Assembly: GCA_024280885.1 (NCBI GenBank)
Contig: JAJRPF010000039.1
Span: forward strand, 1 to 64,000
Source of the DNA: Planctomycetota bacterium
Lineage (GTDB): Bacteria > Planctomycetota > JAJSAM01 > JAJVHW01
Length of the DNA: 64,000 bases
Direction: 5' to 3'
The translations under genes and the position numbers were made by a program. Positions 18,039 through 27,027 of this stretch are shown in pieces; position 1 is the first letter of the stretch, and each line of letters starts with the position of its first letter. The notes beneath the pieces are model-generated. The model was given only the letters and a program-made list of their open reading frames with translations, made no database searches and was not told the DNA's origin.

Positions 18039-19676
18039 TCAGGACCAAAACGGCTTCGCGCGCAGGAACGAACGCACGCTCGCTGCTATCCGCGGCTCCT
18101 CGATCGCGAGGGCATGCTGGTGCCACCCGAGAACGACACCGCACACATAGCGGAGATCATGCCCGCCCTCGCGCTCGGAGCGCGCGATCAGGTGCGCGAT
18201 GTATTCCTCGGCGACGGCCACGTCATTCAGATAGCCGAGCACATCCTGCAACCCCGCGAGGCGCGTCCCGTACGCCTTCGCAGCCTTCGCCGGGTAGAGC
18301 GTGCGGAAGAACTCGCACGCGTAGCGCAGCCGCTTCACGTCCTTGCGCAGTTCGTGCTTCTCGGCGATCGGCAGATCCATGTAGCGGCGGGCCCGGCCGA
18401 CGACCTTCTTGTGGCGCTGCGCGAGAAGCCGGCACGCGAGCTCGGGGACCGGGCGAAAGAGGAGCGCCGAGTCCTGGCTGAGCGGCTGCTTGCGAACGTC
18501 CTTGTTCGCGAGCCACGCGGAGAGATCGAGCACGAGAGCGGTGAACCGACGCGAGGCGACAGCAGCGCGCGCGGCCGCGCGACCGATCTTGCGTTCATCC
18601 GCGATCAGCGCCATCAATTGTGCAAACTCCTCGGCAGTCCCCATTCCCGCCGCACCCATGTGCGCGGCCACTGGCCCGATGATCTCCTCGGCCTGCACAT
18701 CCGCGTCGCGCGCGCCCCCGAGTTCGCCGGTCAGCCAGCGCACCTCGTCGTTGAGAGCGCTGCGCTGCACGTCCGGGATGACGCGCTTGAAGAGAGTGAG
18801 CGCCGAACGGAGCCGCCGCAGCCCCACGCGCATCTGGTGCACCCCCTCCGGATCGTCGTTGACCAGCACCGGCCGTTCGTTGGAGAGGACCTGATCCAGG
18901 CAGCCCTGGACAACCTGTGCGAGCGAAGTCTCGACGGATGCGCTCGGCTTGAGCGCCAGCCCCTTCGCCTTCACCGGCTGTGGGAGAAGCCCGTCCAGCA
19001 GGCGAAATCCGCGTGCAGCCTTCGTGTCCGTCGAGACGCGCACGGCCACCGTCTCGGCGATCGCGCGCGCGACTTCGAAGAGCTTCGCGGGATTGCCGGT
19101 CTTCAACTCCAGTTCCAATTCGCAGACGTGATCGACGGGACGCGTGGCGTCCACCGAGGTTTCTGCGGTGTTCGCGGCATGCGGGTCCCCCGCGGCATCG
19201 GTGACACCACCCTGGTCGTGCAGCCCCTCGACCGTGCCCAGATCGACGTCCATCACCGCGGTGGCGCCATCTCCCAGATCGAGGTCGCGCGACACCCGTG
19301 TCATCGTCGTGACGAACACCGGGCGCAGATCGGAGCCGATCAGCTTCTCGACCATGGCGCGCAAGTCGGCAGCGCCGATATCCGCCGTGGTCGGAACGTC
19401 CGTCTGCACGGGCCCCTCCCACTCGCGCCGGACGAGCACGCCGCCGAGCGTGGTCTGGCCCGCCTTCACGCAGAGGAGGCGGGTGCGCCCGACCCGGCGG
19501 ATACGGACGGCGACACCCGCGCTCCGGAGACGCTGATCCGGCGTGTCGAAATACGTACTGACCAGCTTCCGGCGCCGGGCTCGGCCACGCACGCGCGAGC
19601 GGACCGCCTCGAGACGCCCCAAGCGGCGCGCGTCAGCCTCGGAGAGGGTCAGTTTCAGCTCGATCTCGTGCGACAC
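18039..19676 (-). CDS. CYTH and CHAD domain protein
   Basis: A 545-aa protein. Residues 1 to about 230 form a CYTH (triphosphate tunnel) domain: the signature ExExK is present as EIELKLTL at residue 4, followed by tunnel strands such as LVSTYFDTPDQRL and GVAVRIRRVG. From about residue 270 a CHAD domain follows, rich in His, Arg and Lys on helices (GVHQMRVGLRRLRSALTLF; KRLRYACEFFRTLYPAKAAK), a fold that binds polyphosphate. The fused protein probably handles inorganic polyphosphate or tripolyphosphate, in the cytoplasm. The start is GTG at 19676 with a G-rich upstream stretch. Confidence 0.92.
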   Translation of the reverse strand: MSHEIELKLTLSEADARRLGRLEAVRSRVRGRARRRKLVSTYFDTPDQRLRSAGVAVRIRRVGRTRLLCVKAGQTTLGGVLVRREWEGPVQTDVPTTADIGAADLRAMVEKLIGSDLRPVFVTTMTRVSRDLDLGDGATAVMDVDLGTVEGLHDQGGVTDAAGDPHAANTAETSVDATRPVDHVCELELELKTGNPAKLFEVARAIAETVAVRVSTDTKAARGFRLLDGLLPQPVKAKGLALKPSASVETSLAQVVQGCLDQVLSNERPVLVNDDPEGVHQMRVGLRRLRSALTLFKRVIPDVQRSALNDEVRWLTGELGGARDADVQAEEIIGPVAAHMGAAGMGTAEEFAQLMALIADERKIGRAAARAAVASRRFTALVLDLSAWLANKDVRKQPLSQDSALLFRPVPELACRLLAQRHKKVVGRARRYMDLPIAEKHELRKDVKRLRYACEFFRTLYPAKAAKAYGTRLAGLQDVLGYLNDVAVAEEYIAHLIARSEREGGHDLRYVCGVVLGWHQHALAIEEPRIAASVRSFLRAKPFWS

Positions 19677-19988
19677 GCGTCCCCCTGGTTGACGATTGGC
19701 GTCCCATGATACGAAGCGCGACGGCGCGCGTCACAAAGGCGCTGCCCCGGAGTCGCGAAACAATTCGAGACTCTGCCCGCGCTCGGCAGCGTTCGGCGCA
19801 CGAGGAGACTGGCAGCGGCCGTCCGGTGGCACAGGAGGCGACACCGATTCGGACGGCACTGATCCGGACGACGACGATCCGGGCGACGACGATCTGCGCG
19901 CGACCGAGTCCGTCACTTGCGTCCGCTGAGCGCCCGCTCGCGGCGCGTCCAAGGAGATTGTACGTCGGCGAGGCGCGGACGGACCGGC
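19677..19988. other. 312-bp gap with no convincing gene
   Basis: Lies upstream of the CYTH-CHAD gene and downstream of rsmH on the same strand. It contains a short GATCCGG(A/G)CGACGAC repeat near 19860-19890. The small ORFs across it are low-complexity (acidic on plus, Ser/Pro-rich on minus) with no ribosome site. The CYTH-CHAD promoter should be here but no clear -35/-10 pair is seen. Confidence 0.5.
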
Positions 19989-21062
19989 TCAGGCAGGTGC
20001 GCGGCGGGCGGTCCACAGACGGGCCGAGCGGGCCCGCGGGTTGCGGCGCGTCTCGTCGCGCGTCGGGCGTTGCGGCGTCTCGGACCATGTGCTCCAAAGC
20101 CCCTGCGCGGCGCCCGTGCGCAGCGCCTCGACGACCGGTCGTTCCTCGCCCTCGTGAAACGTCAGGAACGCGACGCGAGCGCCCGGTCGCACGATCCACG
20201 GCAGGTCCCTCAGCAGCGCGGCGAGGTGTTCGGTCTCGCGATTGATGACCATGCGCAGTGCCTGGAACGTGCGCGCCGCAGGATGCGGCGTGTAGGGATC
20301 GGGCCGTCGGAAGCGAGGTCCGGATAGCCCCTTCGCGGCAAGCACGAGCGCGACGAGGTCGGCGGTCGTCGCGAGTGCGGCGCCCGCTGCGCAGCGCGCG
20401 ATGATCGCGGCTGCAATCGCTGCGGCATCCGGCTCGTCGCCGTGAATGCGCAGTGTCTCTCTGAGTTTCTGCTCGTCAGCGGAAGCGAGCCACGCCTCCG
20501 CTGTCTCGCCACGCGACCGGTCCATGCGCAGGTCAAGTGGTCCGTCGCGCTTGAACGAGAAACCGCGCTCGGCGCGATCCAACTGCATCGACGAGCAACC
20601 CAGATCGGCGAGTACGCCATCGACGGCTTCGACGCCGAGTTCGCGCAGTGCTCCCGCGGCACCGGAGTAATTGGTGTGCCGCGTCACGATCGGTAGCCCG
20701 AGACTGGCAAGCCGTTCGGTGGTCCGCGCCAGTTCCTCCGCGTCGCGGTCGAGACCAATCACCCGCCCGTCGGGAAGGACGCTCCGCGCGAGGATCTCCG
20801 CATGGCCGCCGTGACCCAGAGTGCAGTCGAGCAGGACGGCTCCGGGGGCAGCGTCGAGCGCCGCCGCGATCTCGTCCGGCATGACCGGAATGTGGCTGCC
20901 GGCCGGTGTTCCACCACGCTCCACGGCCTTCTCGATCTCGTCCGGGAAGCGGCCCGGGTCGAGTTCCTTGTACTTCTCTTCGAAGCGCCGCGGGTGCGTC
21001 CCCCGATAGCGTGGCCGTCTTCGGTGTCGTGGAGGGTCAGCGGGACTCGGGTCGTCACTCAC
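19989..21062 (-). CDS. rsmH: 16S rRNA (cytosine(1402)-N4)-methyltransferase RsmH
   Basis: RsmH methylates N4 of C1402 in 16S rRNA with SAM. The family features are HIPVMPDEIAAAL, the SAM site LLDCTLGHGGHAEILA, GLDRDAEELA, GVLADLGCSSMQLDRAERGFSF and the C-terminal LAALLRDLPWIVRPGARVAF. The 357 aa include about 55 basic, proline-rich residues before the core, longer than usual. The start is GTG at 21062. In most bacteria this gene heads the division/cell-wall cluster; here neither mraZ, ftsL, ftsI nor mur genes are next to it. Confidence 0.95.
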   Translation of the reverse strand: MSDDPSPADPPRHRRRPRYRGTHPRRFEEKYKELDPGRFPDEIEKAVERGGTPAGSHIPVMPDEIAAALDAAPGAVLLDCTLGHGGHAEILARSVLPDGRVIGLDRDAEELARTTERLASLGLPIVTRHTNYSGAAGALRELGVEAVDGVLADLGCSSMQLDRAERGFSFKRDGPLDLRMDRSRGETAEAWLASADEQKLRETLRIHGDEPDAAAIAAAIIARCAAGAALATTADLVALVLAAKGLSGPRFRRPDPYTPHPAARTFQALRMVINRETEHLAALLRDLPWIVRPGARVAFLTFHEGEERPVVEALRTGAAQGLWSTWSETPQRPTRDETRRNPRARSARLWTARRAPA

Positions 21063-21440
21063 GCACCAAGTGTGCTGCTCACCACGTGTGAAGCAGAGAC
21101 TTCCCGAGGCGTTCGTCCGCTCCGGTGCGTGCCTCTCGTGAGTGGCCCCGGCCGGGCTCCTCCGATGCGAGGGGGACGATCCGGCGCGTACGTGATCGAC
21201 CGCGAGCTTGGGTCGCGCGGGATGGGAAACGTCGACGTGGCGTCGGAGGCGGAGGGGGGCGGCGGATCGTGCGCCGGGGCTCGACGTCCGCGATCGTTGC
21301 GTGGAAGGTCGTCTATCCGTGTAGAGATCACGAAGACGTGTTCTCCTTGACAGCGTGCAGAGGCGAGCCGCGTCGTGTCGTTGCGATCAGCCCATTTCTT
21401 CGAGCGACGCGCGGGCCGCGCGCGGTGGAGGGCCCGAGTC
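21063..21440. other. 378-bp intergenic region between divergent rsmH and a sulfotransferase gene
   Basis: No coding potential could be supported on either strand; the ORFs listed there extend in from rsmH shadows. A perfect TTGACA occurs at 21347-21352 but has no matching -10 box at normal spacing. GGAGGG at 21427-21432 is the ribosome site of the next gene. Confidence 0.5.
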
Positions 21441-22124
21441 ATGAGTGATGAATGCAATTCCTCCGGTGCCGCGGGGGCTTCTGGCCAGGCCCCTGATCCG
21501 CACATGCACGCCGGTGAGCGCCCCTATCTGACCGTTGTGAGTGGCGCGCCGCGTTCGGGTACATCGCTCATGATGCGCATGCTCGCCGCTGGCGGGATGC
21601 CAGCGTTGCAGGACCATGTGCGCGGCGCGGACACGGACAATCCGAACGGGTACTTCGAGTTCGAGCTGGTCAAGACGCTCGCCGAGGACTCGTCGTGGGT
21701 TGCCGGCGCGACGGGCAAGGCTGTCAAGATGGTCTACGTTCTGCTGCGGCACTTGCCTGCCGACGTCACGTATCGCGTGCTGGTCATGCGCCGCAACCTC
21801 GACGAGGTGGTCCGCTCGCAGAACAAGATGCTCGCGCGCCTCGGACGGCCGCCGCGCGGCATCCCCGACGCGCGGGTCGTGGAGATGTTCGAGAAGCACC
21901 TGGCCGACACCGAGACGTGGCTCGCCGCACAGCCGAATCTCGCGGCGCTCTCGGTGGACTACAACCAGCTCGTTGCGGATCCGCGCCCGGGCGCAGAGGC
22001 GGTCGCTCGTTTTCTGAGCGACGGAGGTGCCGAGGGTCGTTCGGAGGCCGTCGCACTCGGCGCGCTGGACATCGACGCCATGTGCGCCGTCGTTGACTCC
22101 TCACTTTATCGCAATCGCGTGTGA
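21441..22124 (+). CDS. Sulfotransferase family protein
   Basis: A 227-aa PAPS-dependent sulfotransferase-like enzyme. The phosphosulfate-binding loop is VVSGAPRSGTSLMMRML near residue 35. The 3'-phosphate-binding helix is recognisable as VLVMRRNLDEVVRSQNKML, with the expected Arg and Ser. It also carries DNPNGYFEFE, common in bacterial P-loop sulfotransferases. The start at 21441 is supported by GGAGGG 8 bp upstream; the ORF's 22 extra N-terminal residues are basic and unconserved. The acceptor is unknown. It stands apart from the three sulfotransferases at 32-36 kb. Confidence 0.85.
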   Translation: MSDECNSSGAAGASGQAPDPHMHAGERPYLTVVSGAPRSGTSLMMRMLAAGGMPALQDHVRGADTDNPNGYFEFELVKTLAEDSSWVAGATGKAVKMVYVLLRHLPADVTYRVLVMRRNLDEVVRSQNKMLARLGRPPRGIPDARVVEMFEKHLADTETWLAAQPNLAALSVDYNQLVADPRPGAEAVARFLSDGGAEGRSEAVALGALDIDAMCAVVDSSLYRNRV

Positions 22125-22328
22125 TTTGAGTCATTGACGGGGCGGCGTGAGACTTTCGTCACACCCTGATCGACCTATCGCGCCGAGCCTCGTTTCCGGC
22201 CTCGCAGCGACCCAGAGACGCGTGTAGAGCGGGACGTATGGAGGCGGAGAGGTCCGGCGTGCGCGCCGGCCATCGGACGTGTCGCGGGCGGGGGCCCCGA
22301 TGCTGCTCCCCTCGTAGGGAGGACACGC

Positions 22329-23381
22329 ATGAGGCCCAAACTCACTCGCTGGACACACGTCTCGATCACCATGGCGGTCATGTCGCTCGCGACCGCTGCG
22401 CTCGCCGCAGATTGTCGTCCGGGTCACGCGAAGCCGGGCGCGAAGACGACTACCGATACGGCCACCGATCTTGGCGCCGCGGCGGCGCCGCTCATCAAGG
22501 AGAGCGACATGGCGCCGCCGGAACGCGCGATGGAATTCGGACTCCGCAAGGCATTCGGCTTCGCCCCACGCAAGGCGGACCCCTTCGACAGCTTCGCGCG
22601 CCCCGTGACGAACGTGAGCTTCCATCATCCGTTCATCTGGAGTGAGTTGCGCCCACTCTTCATCTACAACTGGTTTCCGGAGACCGGCATCCTGCAGGGC
22701 GGGCGCGTGAAGGTCTACGCGATGCAGATTCACGTCGCGCTGACCGAGACGCTCCAGCTCACAGCGTACAAGGACGGCTACGCGGACTTCGAGTCGGGCG
22801 TCTTCGACAACGAAAGCGGCTTCGTCGATCTTGCCGTCGGCCTGAAGTACAACGTCTGGAAGGACATCGAGAAGCTCCGGACGCTCTCGTTCGGGCTCAC
22901 CTACGAGTTCACCGAACCGGGCGACAAGGACGTGCTCGAGGGCCAGGGCGATGGTTTCTTCGACCTCTTCGGCTCGTATGCGCAGACCTTCGGTGACGTG
23001 AACTTCATCGGGACGGCGGGGGTCTTCATTCCGCGCGACTCCGACCAGGACAACCGTGCGTTCCACTGGCACCTGCACGCCGACTTGCCGGTCTCCGACG
23101 ACTTCGCCCCCCTCGTCGAGGTCAACGGTTTCTCGTACCGAGGCAACGGCAAGCGCAACGCCGGTCTCGGAGAGAACGTGCCGCTCGGGATCGAGGCCGC
23201 CGACTACACGACGCTCGGCGCGGGGAACGTCGACGGGCATGACCTGGTCACGGGCGCGATCGGCTTCCGCTACAAGATCTCGGAGGACGTCAGCATCGGC
23301 GCCGCGTGGGAGATTCCGCTGACAAGCCGCAAGGACACGATGCAGAAGCGCCTGACGATGGACCTCGTCCTGCGGTTCTGA
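22329..23381 (+). CDS. Putative outer-membrane beta-barrel protein
   Basis: A 350-aa exported protein with a clear signal peptide (VSITMAVMSLATAALAAD). The mature part alternates polar and aromatic residues in many short strands, such as LSFGLTYEFTEPG, GAIGFRYKISEDVSIGAAW and RLTMDLVLRF. It ends in phenylalanine, as outer-membrane barrel proteins recognised by the BAM machinery do. No specific family is recognised; porin or MetA-pathway-like barrel are options. GGGAGGA precedes the ATG. A TGTGA-N6-TCA sequence lies about 200 bp upstream at the end of the sulfotransferase gene, but its relevance is doubtful. Confidence 0.72.
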   Translation: MRPKLTRWTHVSITMAVMSLATAALAADCRPGHAKPGAKTTTDTATDLGAAAAPLIKESDMAPPERAMEFGLRKAFGFAPRKADPFDSFARPVTNVSFHHPFIWSELRPLFIYNWFPETGILQGGRVKVYAMQIHVALTETLQLTAYKDGYADFESGVFDNESGFVDLAVGLKYNVWKDIEKLRTLSFGLTYEFTEPGDKDVLEGQGDGFFDLFGSYAQTFGDVNFIGTAGVFIPRDSDQDNRAFHWHLHADLPVSDDFAPLVEVNGFSYRGNGKRNAGLGENVPLGIEAADYTTLGAGNVDGHDLVTGAIGFRYKISEDVSIGAAWEIPLTSRKDTMQKRLTMDLVLRF

Positions 23382-23465
23382 TCTGGAGTCTCGCAGTTCG
23401 TCGCGATCCGGACTCTGGCGGTCTGGACTCGGGCCTGAGGGCTCGCGTCCGATAGCCTTCCGCAC

Positions 23466-24218
23466 ATGCCTGCACTCCCCCACGTTGCAACACCCGATGC
23501 CCGGCGCGTTCCGACGCAGCGGCTACTGGCTGTCTTTCCCCACCCGGACGATGAGTCGTATGGCTGCGCCGGGGTGCTCGCCCGACTCGGGGCGGACCCC
23601 GACGCAGCCACCGCGCTGCTCTGCCTGACGCGCGGTGAGGCATCGAAGATGGGGCGCGAGCGCGGGCTCTCGTCGGACGAGGTCGGCGCGTTGCGCACCG
23701 AGCGCCTCCAGCGCGTGCAGGCGATCGTCGGCCTCGACCTGCTTGACGTACGCGACCTGCCCGACGGAGGGCTTGCGCGGATGCGCCTCGCTGACGTGGC
23801 CCGTGTGGTCGGCGAGGTCATCGACGAATTCCGGCCGCAGGTCGTCATTGCCCACTGTCCGCGCGGGGTCAACGGCCACGTGGATCACGTGGCAACACAT
23901 TGGGCCGTGCGCCGCGCCCTGGAAGAGCGTCCGGGCATTCGACTCGCGATGGTCGCGTATCGCAAGGACGTCTGCGAGAGCCTCGCGCCGCGGCTGCTCT
24001 TCCCCACCAAGGACGAGCAAATCAACGTGACGGTGCACCTTGATGAGCGCGAGACCGCCGCGAAGGAGGCGTGTCTGCGGGTCCACAACGGGATCGTCAC
24101 GCTGATCCCGGAGCGAGCGCGCGATGGCGGTCCACTGCTCCGCCCCGCGATCGAGGACTTCGACGTGTTGCGAGGCGACTTCGCGACGCTGACAGAGGAT
24201 CTCTTCGCCGGGCTCTGA
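23466..24218 (+). CDS. PIG-L family deacetylase
   Basis: A zinc-dependent N-acetylglucosamine-type deacetylase (LmbE/PIG-L fold), 250 aa. The zinc motif is VFPHPDDESYGCAG near residue 25 and the second metal histidine is in GVNGHVDHVATHWAV. Typical substrates in bacteria are GlcNAc-linked small thiols or glycans; neither bshA nor mshA-like genes are adjacent, so the substrate is open. Residues of the core such as LCLTRGEAS and VRDLPDGGL also fit the family. The protein has no signal peptide. Confidence 0.92.
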   Translation: MPALPHVATPDARRVPTQRLLAVFPHPDDESYGCAGVLARLGADPDAATALLCLTRGEASKMGRERGLSSDEVGALRTERLQRVQAIVGLDLLDVRDLPDGGLARMRLADVARVVGEVIDEFRPQVVIAHCPRGVNGHVDHVATHWAVRRALEERPGIRLAMVAYRKDVCESLAPRLLFPTKDEQINVTVHLDERETAAKEACLRVHNGIVTLIPERARDGGPLLRPAIEDFDVLRGDFATLTEDLFAGL

Positions 24219-24249
24219 TCCGCACCGCCCACATGCAGGACGCAGCGTG

Positions 24250-24287
24250 GGCTCCGGACGCAGCCTCCGGACGCGGCTCCGGACGCA
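24250..24287. repeat. Triplicate 12-13 bp tandem repeat
   Basis: GGCTCCGGACGCA, GCCTCCGGACGC and GGCTCCGGACGCA lie head to tail in the 83-bp gap between the convergent PIG-L and membrane-protein genes. No hairpin is implied. Confidence 0.75.
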
Positions 24288-24301
24288 AGGGAGTCAGCCG
24301 C

Positions 24302-25978
24302 TCACTTCCGACCGACGAGATGCGCCCAGCGGCGACAACGCACCGCATTCACTCCATCGCCACGCGCCGCATACGCGTCGGACATCGCGCCGTAGAGTTC
24401 GGCGCTCCATGGCTGCAAGAGAATGGCACCTCGGAGACCCGCCAAGTCGTCGTTCTTCGCCGAGTCGGGCAGCGCCGCCAGCGCCGCCAGCGCCGCGCTA
24501 CGGGCGTCCGCGGCGGTAGGAAACCACGCGCGAGCCTGAGGCAGGTACACGGACTGCAACCACGCTCGCCATTGCCGATCCGCGGCCTCGGGACCCAGGT
24601 CGTAGCGAAAGAGCGTCGCGACGTCGTCCCACTTCGCTGGCGCGGCTCGGCCATCGATGAAGAGTCCGAGTACGAGCACGCGGGTCGGCGCAGACGATGT
24701 GCGCAGCAGCCAGCCGTCGGGCGCGAACTCCGCCTGCACCGACGCGACACTCTCGTCCCCCTCGAGCATGCGCCGGTAGCCGGCGAGAAACTCCGGTGGA
24801 TAACCCTCCGTGTTGCCGTCGATGAACGCCTCGCCGCGCCGGCGCACCAGCCATGAGCCGAGGGAGAAATCGTTGATGTAGTGCTCGCTCGTCCACGCGG
24901 TGGGGAGCGACTCCAGCAGCGTGACGGGGAAGCGCCCCGCGTGCTCGCCCATGCCGAAACTGCGGTCGCGAGCGACGGAAGGCGCGCCCATCGCGAGTCC
25001 GGCGAGGCCCGCAACCCAGACGACGTCGGCGTAGACGAGACCGCGAGCCAGGCGGCCGCCGGCGCCGACGGCCAACGGGAGTGTCAGACCGAGGAGCGCC
25101 AAGTTGCGGTCGAGTCGCCACGCCACGGCGATAAGGAGCAGCAACACGAGAGCGTCGCCGATCCGACGCGCGCGGAAGTGAACGACGGCGGCGAAGAGTG
25201 CGACGTACGAGAGCAAGACCGCGAGCGCGTGGAAGAACGTGAACGGCGCGCCGCCAGAGAAGGGGGTCCGCAGCTCCGTGACGGCTGTCGCGAGCGGGCC
25301 ACTCAATTGGCCCAGGACGCCAAATGGGTGCAGCACGTTGTCCACGCCGAAGGGCGAGATCGCCGCCGCGGCGACGCAGGCCAGGCCGGTCGCGGCGACG
25401 CGTACCGAACGATCTCCGACCGCCCACGCAAGAAGCACGAGCGGCCCGAGGACCCAGTAGCCGTGCATGGCGGCCCAGATCGGCATCAGCGCGATCTGTG
25501 CGATCGTGGCGCGGCGTTCACCGGCCGCGACCCGGGGCAGCAGCAGCAACGTAGTGGCGGTGAAGACGTACGAGAGCCACTCGGCGCGCAGGTGGAGACG
25601 ATACGAGAGCATCGTCACCGCGAGACACGCCGCCGTGGCCGCCGCCCGCCGATCGAGGCTGCGGCGCGCGAGGAGGTAGAGCAGCGATCCCATGAGGCCA
25701 CCGAGCGCCATCTTCAACGATGCGAGCGCCGCCGTACCACCGATGCGCTCGGCCGCCGCAACGAGAACCATGAAGCCCCATTTGTCGTTCAGGTAGGCGT
25801 AGTCGGCGTTCACCCACGAAAAGACGTTGGTCCGGGGAATGGCGCCGTCGGTGAGAATCCGCTCGCCGCTCGAGAGCATGAGTGGCAGATCGAGCGATCC
25901 CAGTCGCGTGCAGCCGAGAAGCAGCCCGAGAGCGATCGGGACTCCGACCGCGATCCATTTCCGCGCGCGCTCGCTCAT
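24302..25978 (-). CDS. Polytopic membrane protein with soluble C-terminal region
   Basis: A 558-aa protein with about ten hydrophobic segments up to residue 320 and a soluble C-terminal part of about 200 residues. The N-terminal region contains GAIPRTNVFSWVNADYAYLNDKWGF. This is the layout of a widespread group of GT-C-like membrane proteins that carry an acidic/aromatic loop after the first helix and a TPR-like tail. No catalytic motif could be assigned with confidence, so it is left as unknown. It may transfer a lipid-linked sugar or take part in envelope assembly. The start at 25978 lies 60 bp from the divergent mscS-like gene. Confidence 0.65.
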   Translation of the reverse strand: MSERARKWIAVGVPIALGLLLGCTRLGSLDLPLMLSSGERILTDGAIPRTNVFSWVNADYAYLNDKWGFMVLVAAAERIGGTAALASLKMALGGLMGSLLYLLARRSLDRRAAATAACLAVTMLSYRLHLRAEWLSYVFTATTLLLLPRVAAGERRATIAQIALMPIWAAMHGYWVLGPLVLLAWAVGDRSVRVAATGLACVAAAAISPFGVDNVLHPFGVLGQLSGPLATAVTELRTPFSGGAPFTFFHALAVLLSYVALFAAVVHFRARRIGDALVLLLLIAVAWRLDRNLALLGLTLPLAVGAGGRLARGLVYADVVWVAGLAGLAMGAPSVARDRSFGMGEHAGRFPVTLLESLPTAWTSEHYINDFSLGSWLVRRRGEAFIDGNTEGYPPEFLAGYRRMLEGDESVASVQAEFAPDGWLLRTSSAPTRVLVLGLFIDGRAAPAKWDDVATLFRYDLGPEAADRQWRAWLQSVYLPQARAWFPTAADARSAALAALAALPDSAKNDDLAGLRGAILLQPWSAELYGAMSDAYAARGDGVNAVRCRRWAHLVGRK

Positions 25979-26038
25979 GGACTACCCTGCGCGCGTCCCG
26001 GGAACGGGTGTTCGGGGACAGAGGGAGAACAACAGATC

Positions 26039-26905
26039 ATGAGCACATTCATTCTGGCCCAAGAGTCGGGCTCGACCACGAACACCGTCCAGGAGAAGGC
26101 CGACTGGGTGATGAGCCTTGCGGAGAAGCACGGACCCGGCGTGCTCGGCGCGCTCGCCTTCCTGATCGCCGCGTGGATCGTCTCCGCGTGGGTGGCGGGC
26201 CTCGTCCGGCGTGGTATGAATAAGGCCAGCATCGACGCGACGCTGACGAAGTTCGTCGCCAAACTCGCCGGATGGATGGTCAAGATCATCGCGCTCGTCT
26301 CTGCGCTCTCCATGTTCGGCGTGGGGACTGCGAGCTTCGCCGCGCTACTCGGTGGCGCCGGTCTCGCCGTCGGCCTGGCCTTCCAGGGCACGCTCGGGAG
26401 TTTCGCTGCGGGCGTGATGCTCTTGATCTTCCGTCCCTTCAAGGTCGGTGACGTCGTGACGACCGCTGGGATCACGGCGAAGGTCTTCGAGGTCGGCATC
26501 TTCTCGACGATCTTTGACACCCCCGACAACCGGCGCTTCATCGTGCCGAACGGGGCGATTTTCGGCTCCACGATCGAGAACATCTCGTTCCACGGGCAAC
26601 GGCGCGTCGATGTCGCGGTCGGGGTGGACTACTCCGCCGACATCGACCGCACGCGCGAAGTTCTGGCCGACGCGATCACGGGCATCGAGGGCGTCCTCGA
26701 CGACCCCGAGTCGGCCGTCATCCTGACCGGTCTCGGAGGTTCGTCGGTGGATTGGGTCGTGCGCGTGTGGGTGAACGCGGCGGACTTCTTCGCCGTGAAG
26801 GAGCGCGTCACGCGCTCGCTCAAGTACAAGCTCGACGCGGCCGGGATCGGCATTCCGTATCCGCAGATGGACATCCACCTGGACCACCGTCCGAACGACG
26901 GCTGA
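26039..26905 (+). CDS. Small-conductance mechanosensitive channel (MscS family)
   Basis: A 288-aa MscS channel that opens under membrane tension. Three transmembrane helices precede the pore signature FAALLGGAGLAVGLAFQGTL and GVMLLIFRPFKVGDVV. The beta domain follows with RRFIVPNGAIFGSTIEN, and the C-terminal alpha/beta domain ends in GIPYPQMDIHLD. This is the length of the E. coli MscS core. The start at 26039 has AGGGAGAAC upstream; the ORF's 386 preceding residues are the antisense shadow of the membrane-protein gene. A hairpin terminator follows the stop. Confidence 0.95.
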   Translation: MSTFILAQESGSTTNTVQEKADWVMSLAEKHGPGVLGALAFLIAAWIVSAWVAGLVRRGMNKASIDATLTKFVAKLAGWMVKIIALVSALSMFGVGTASFAALLGGAGLAVGLAFQGTLGSFAAGVMLLIFRPFKVGDVVTTAGITAKVFEVGIFSTIFDTPDNRRFIVPNGAIFGSTIENISFHGQRRVDVAVGVDYSADIDRTREVLADAITGIEGVLDDPESAVILTGLGGSSVDWVVRVWVNAADFFAVKERVTRSLKYKLDAAGIGIPYPQMDIHLDHRPNDG

Positions 26906-26938
26906 CACAGCGCACAGGCACTCCGAAGCGGAGACTTT

Positions 26939-26971
26939 GAAGCCCCGTGGGCCCCCGGCCAGCGGGGCTTC
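26939..26971 (+). terminator. Hairpin terminator after mscS-like gene
   Basis: GAAGCCCC (26939-26946) pairs with GGGGCTTC (26964-26971), an 8-bp stem followed by TCC and later CGTTG. It lies 34 bp after the MscS stop. The T run is weak. Confidence 0.6.
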
Positions 26972-27027
26972 TCCACGTTGAAACCCCCGCATCGCGGTGC
27001 CAGCGTGGAGCGGGCGCACACCGGCCC

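Noticed and set aside
17883-19709. 608-aa plus-strand ORF opposite the CYTH-CHAD gene
   Set aside because: The minus-strand frame carries clear CYTH and CHAD motifs; this frame is low-complexity Arg/Glu/Ala.
19696-19929. 77-aa acidic ORF upstream of the CYTH-CHAD gene
   Set aside because: Low complexity (DSDGTDPDDDDPGDDD), no ribosome site and produced by a short GAC-rich repeat.
21347-21352. Perfect TTGACA as a sigma-70 -35 box for the sulfotransferase gene
   Set aside because: No -10-like sequence at 16-19 bp spacing.
22120-22135. TGTGATTTGAGTCATT as a third CRP/FNR-like site
   Set aside because: It overlaps the sulfotransferase stop codon, matches only TGTGA-N6-TCA, and lies 200 bp from the next gene; chance is likely.
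24881-26038. First 386 codons of the 674-aa ORF ending in the MscS gene
   Set aside because: Antisense to the membrane-protein gene; MscS homology begins only at ATG 26039 with its own ribosome site.
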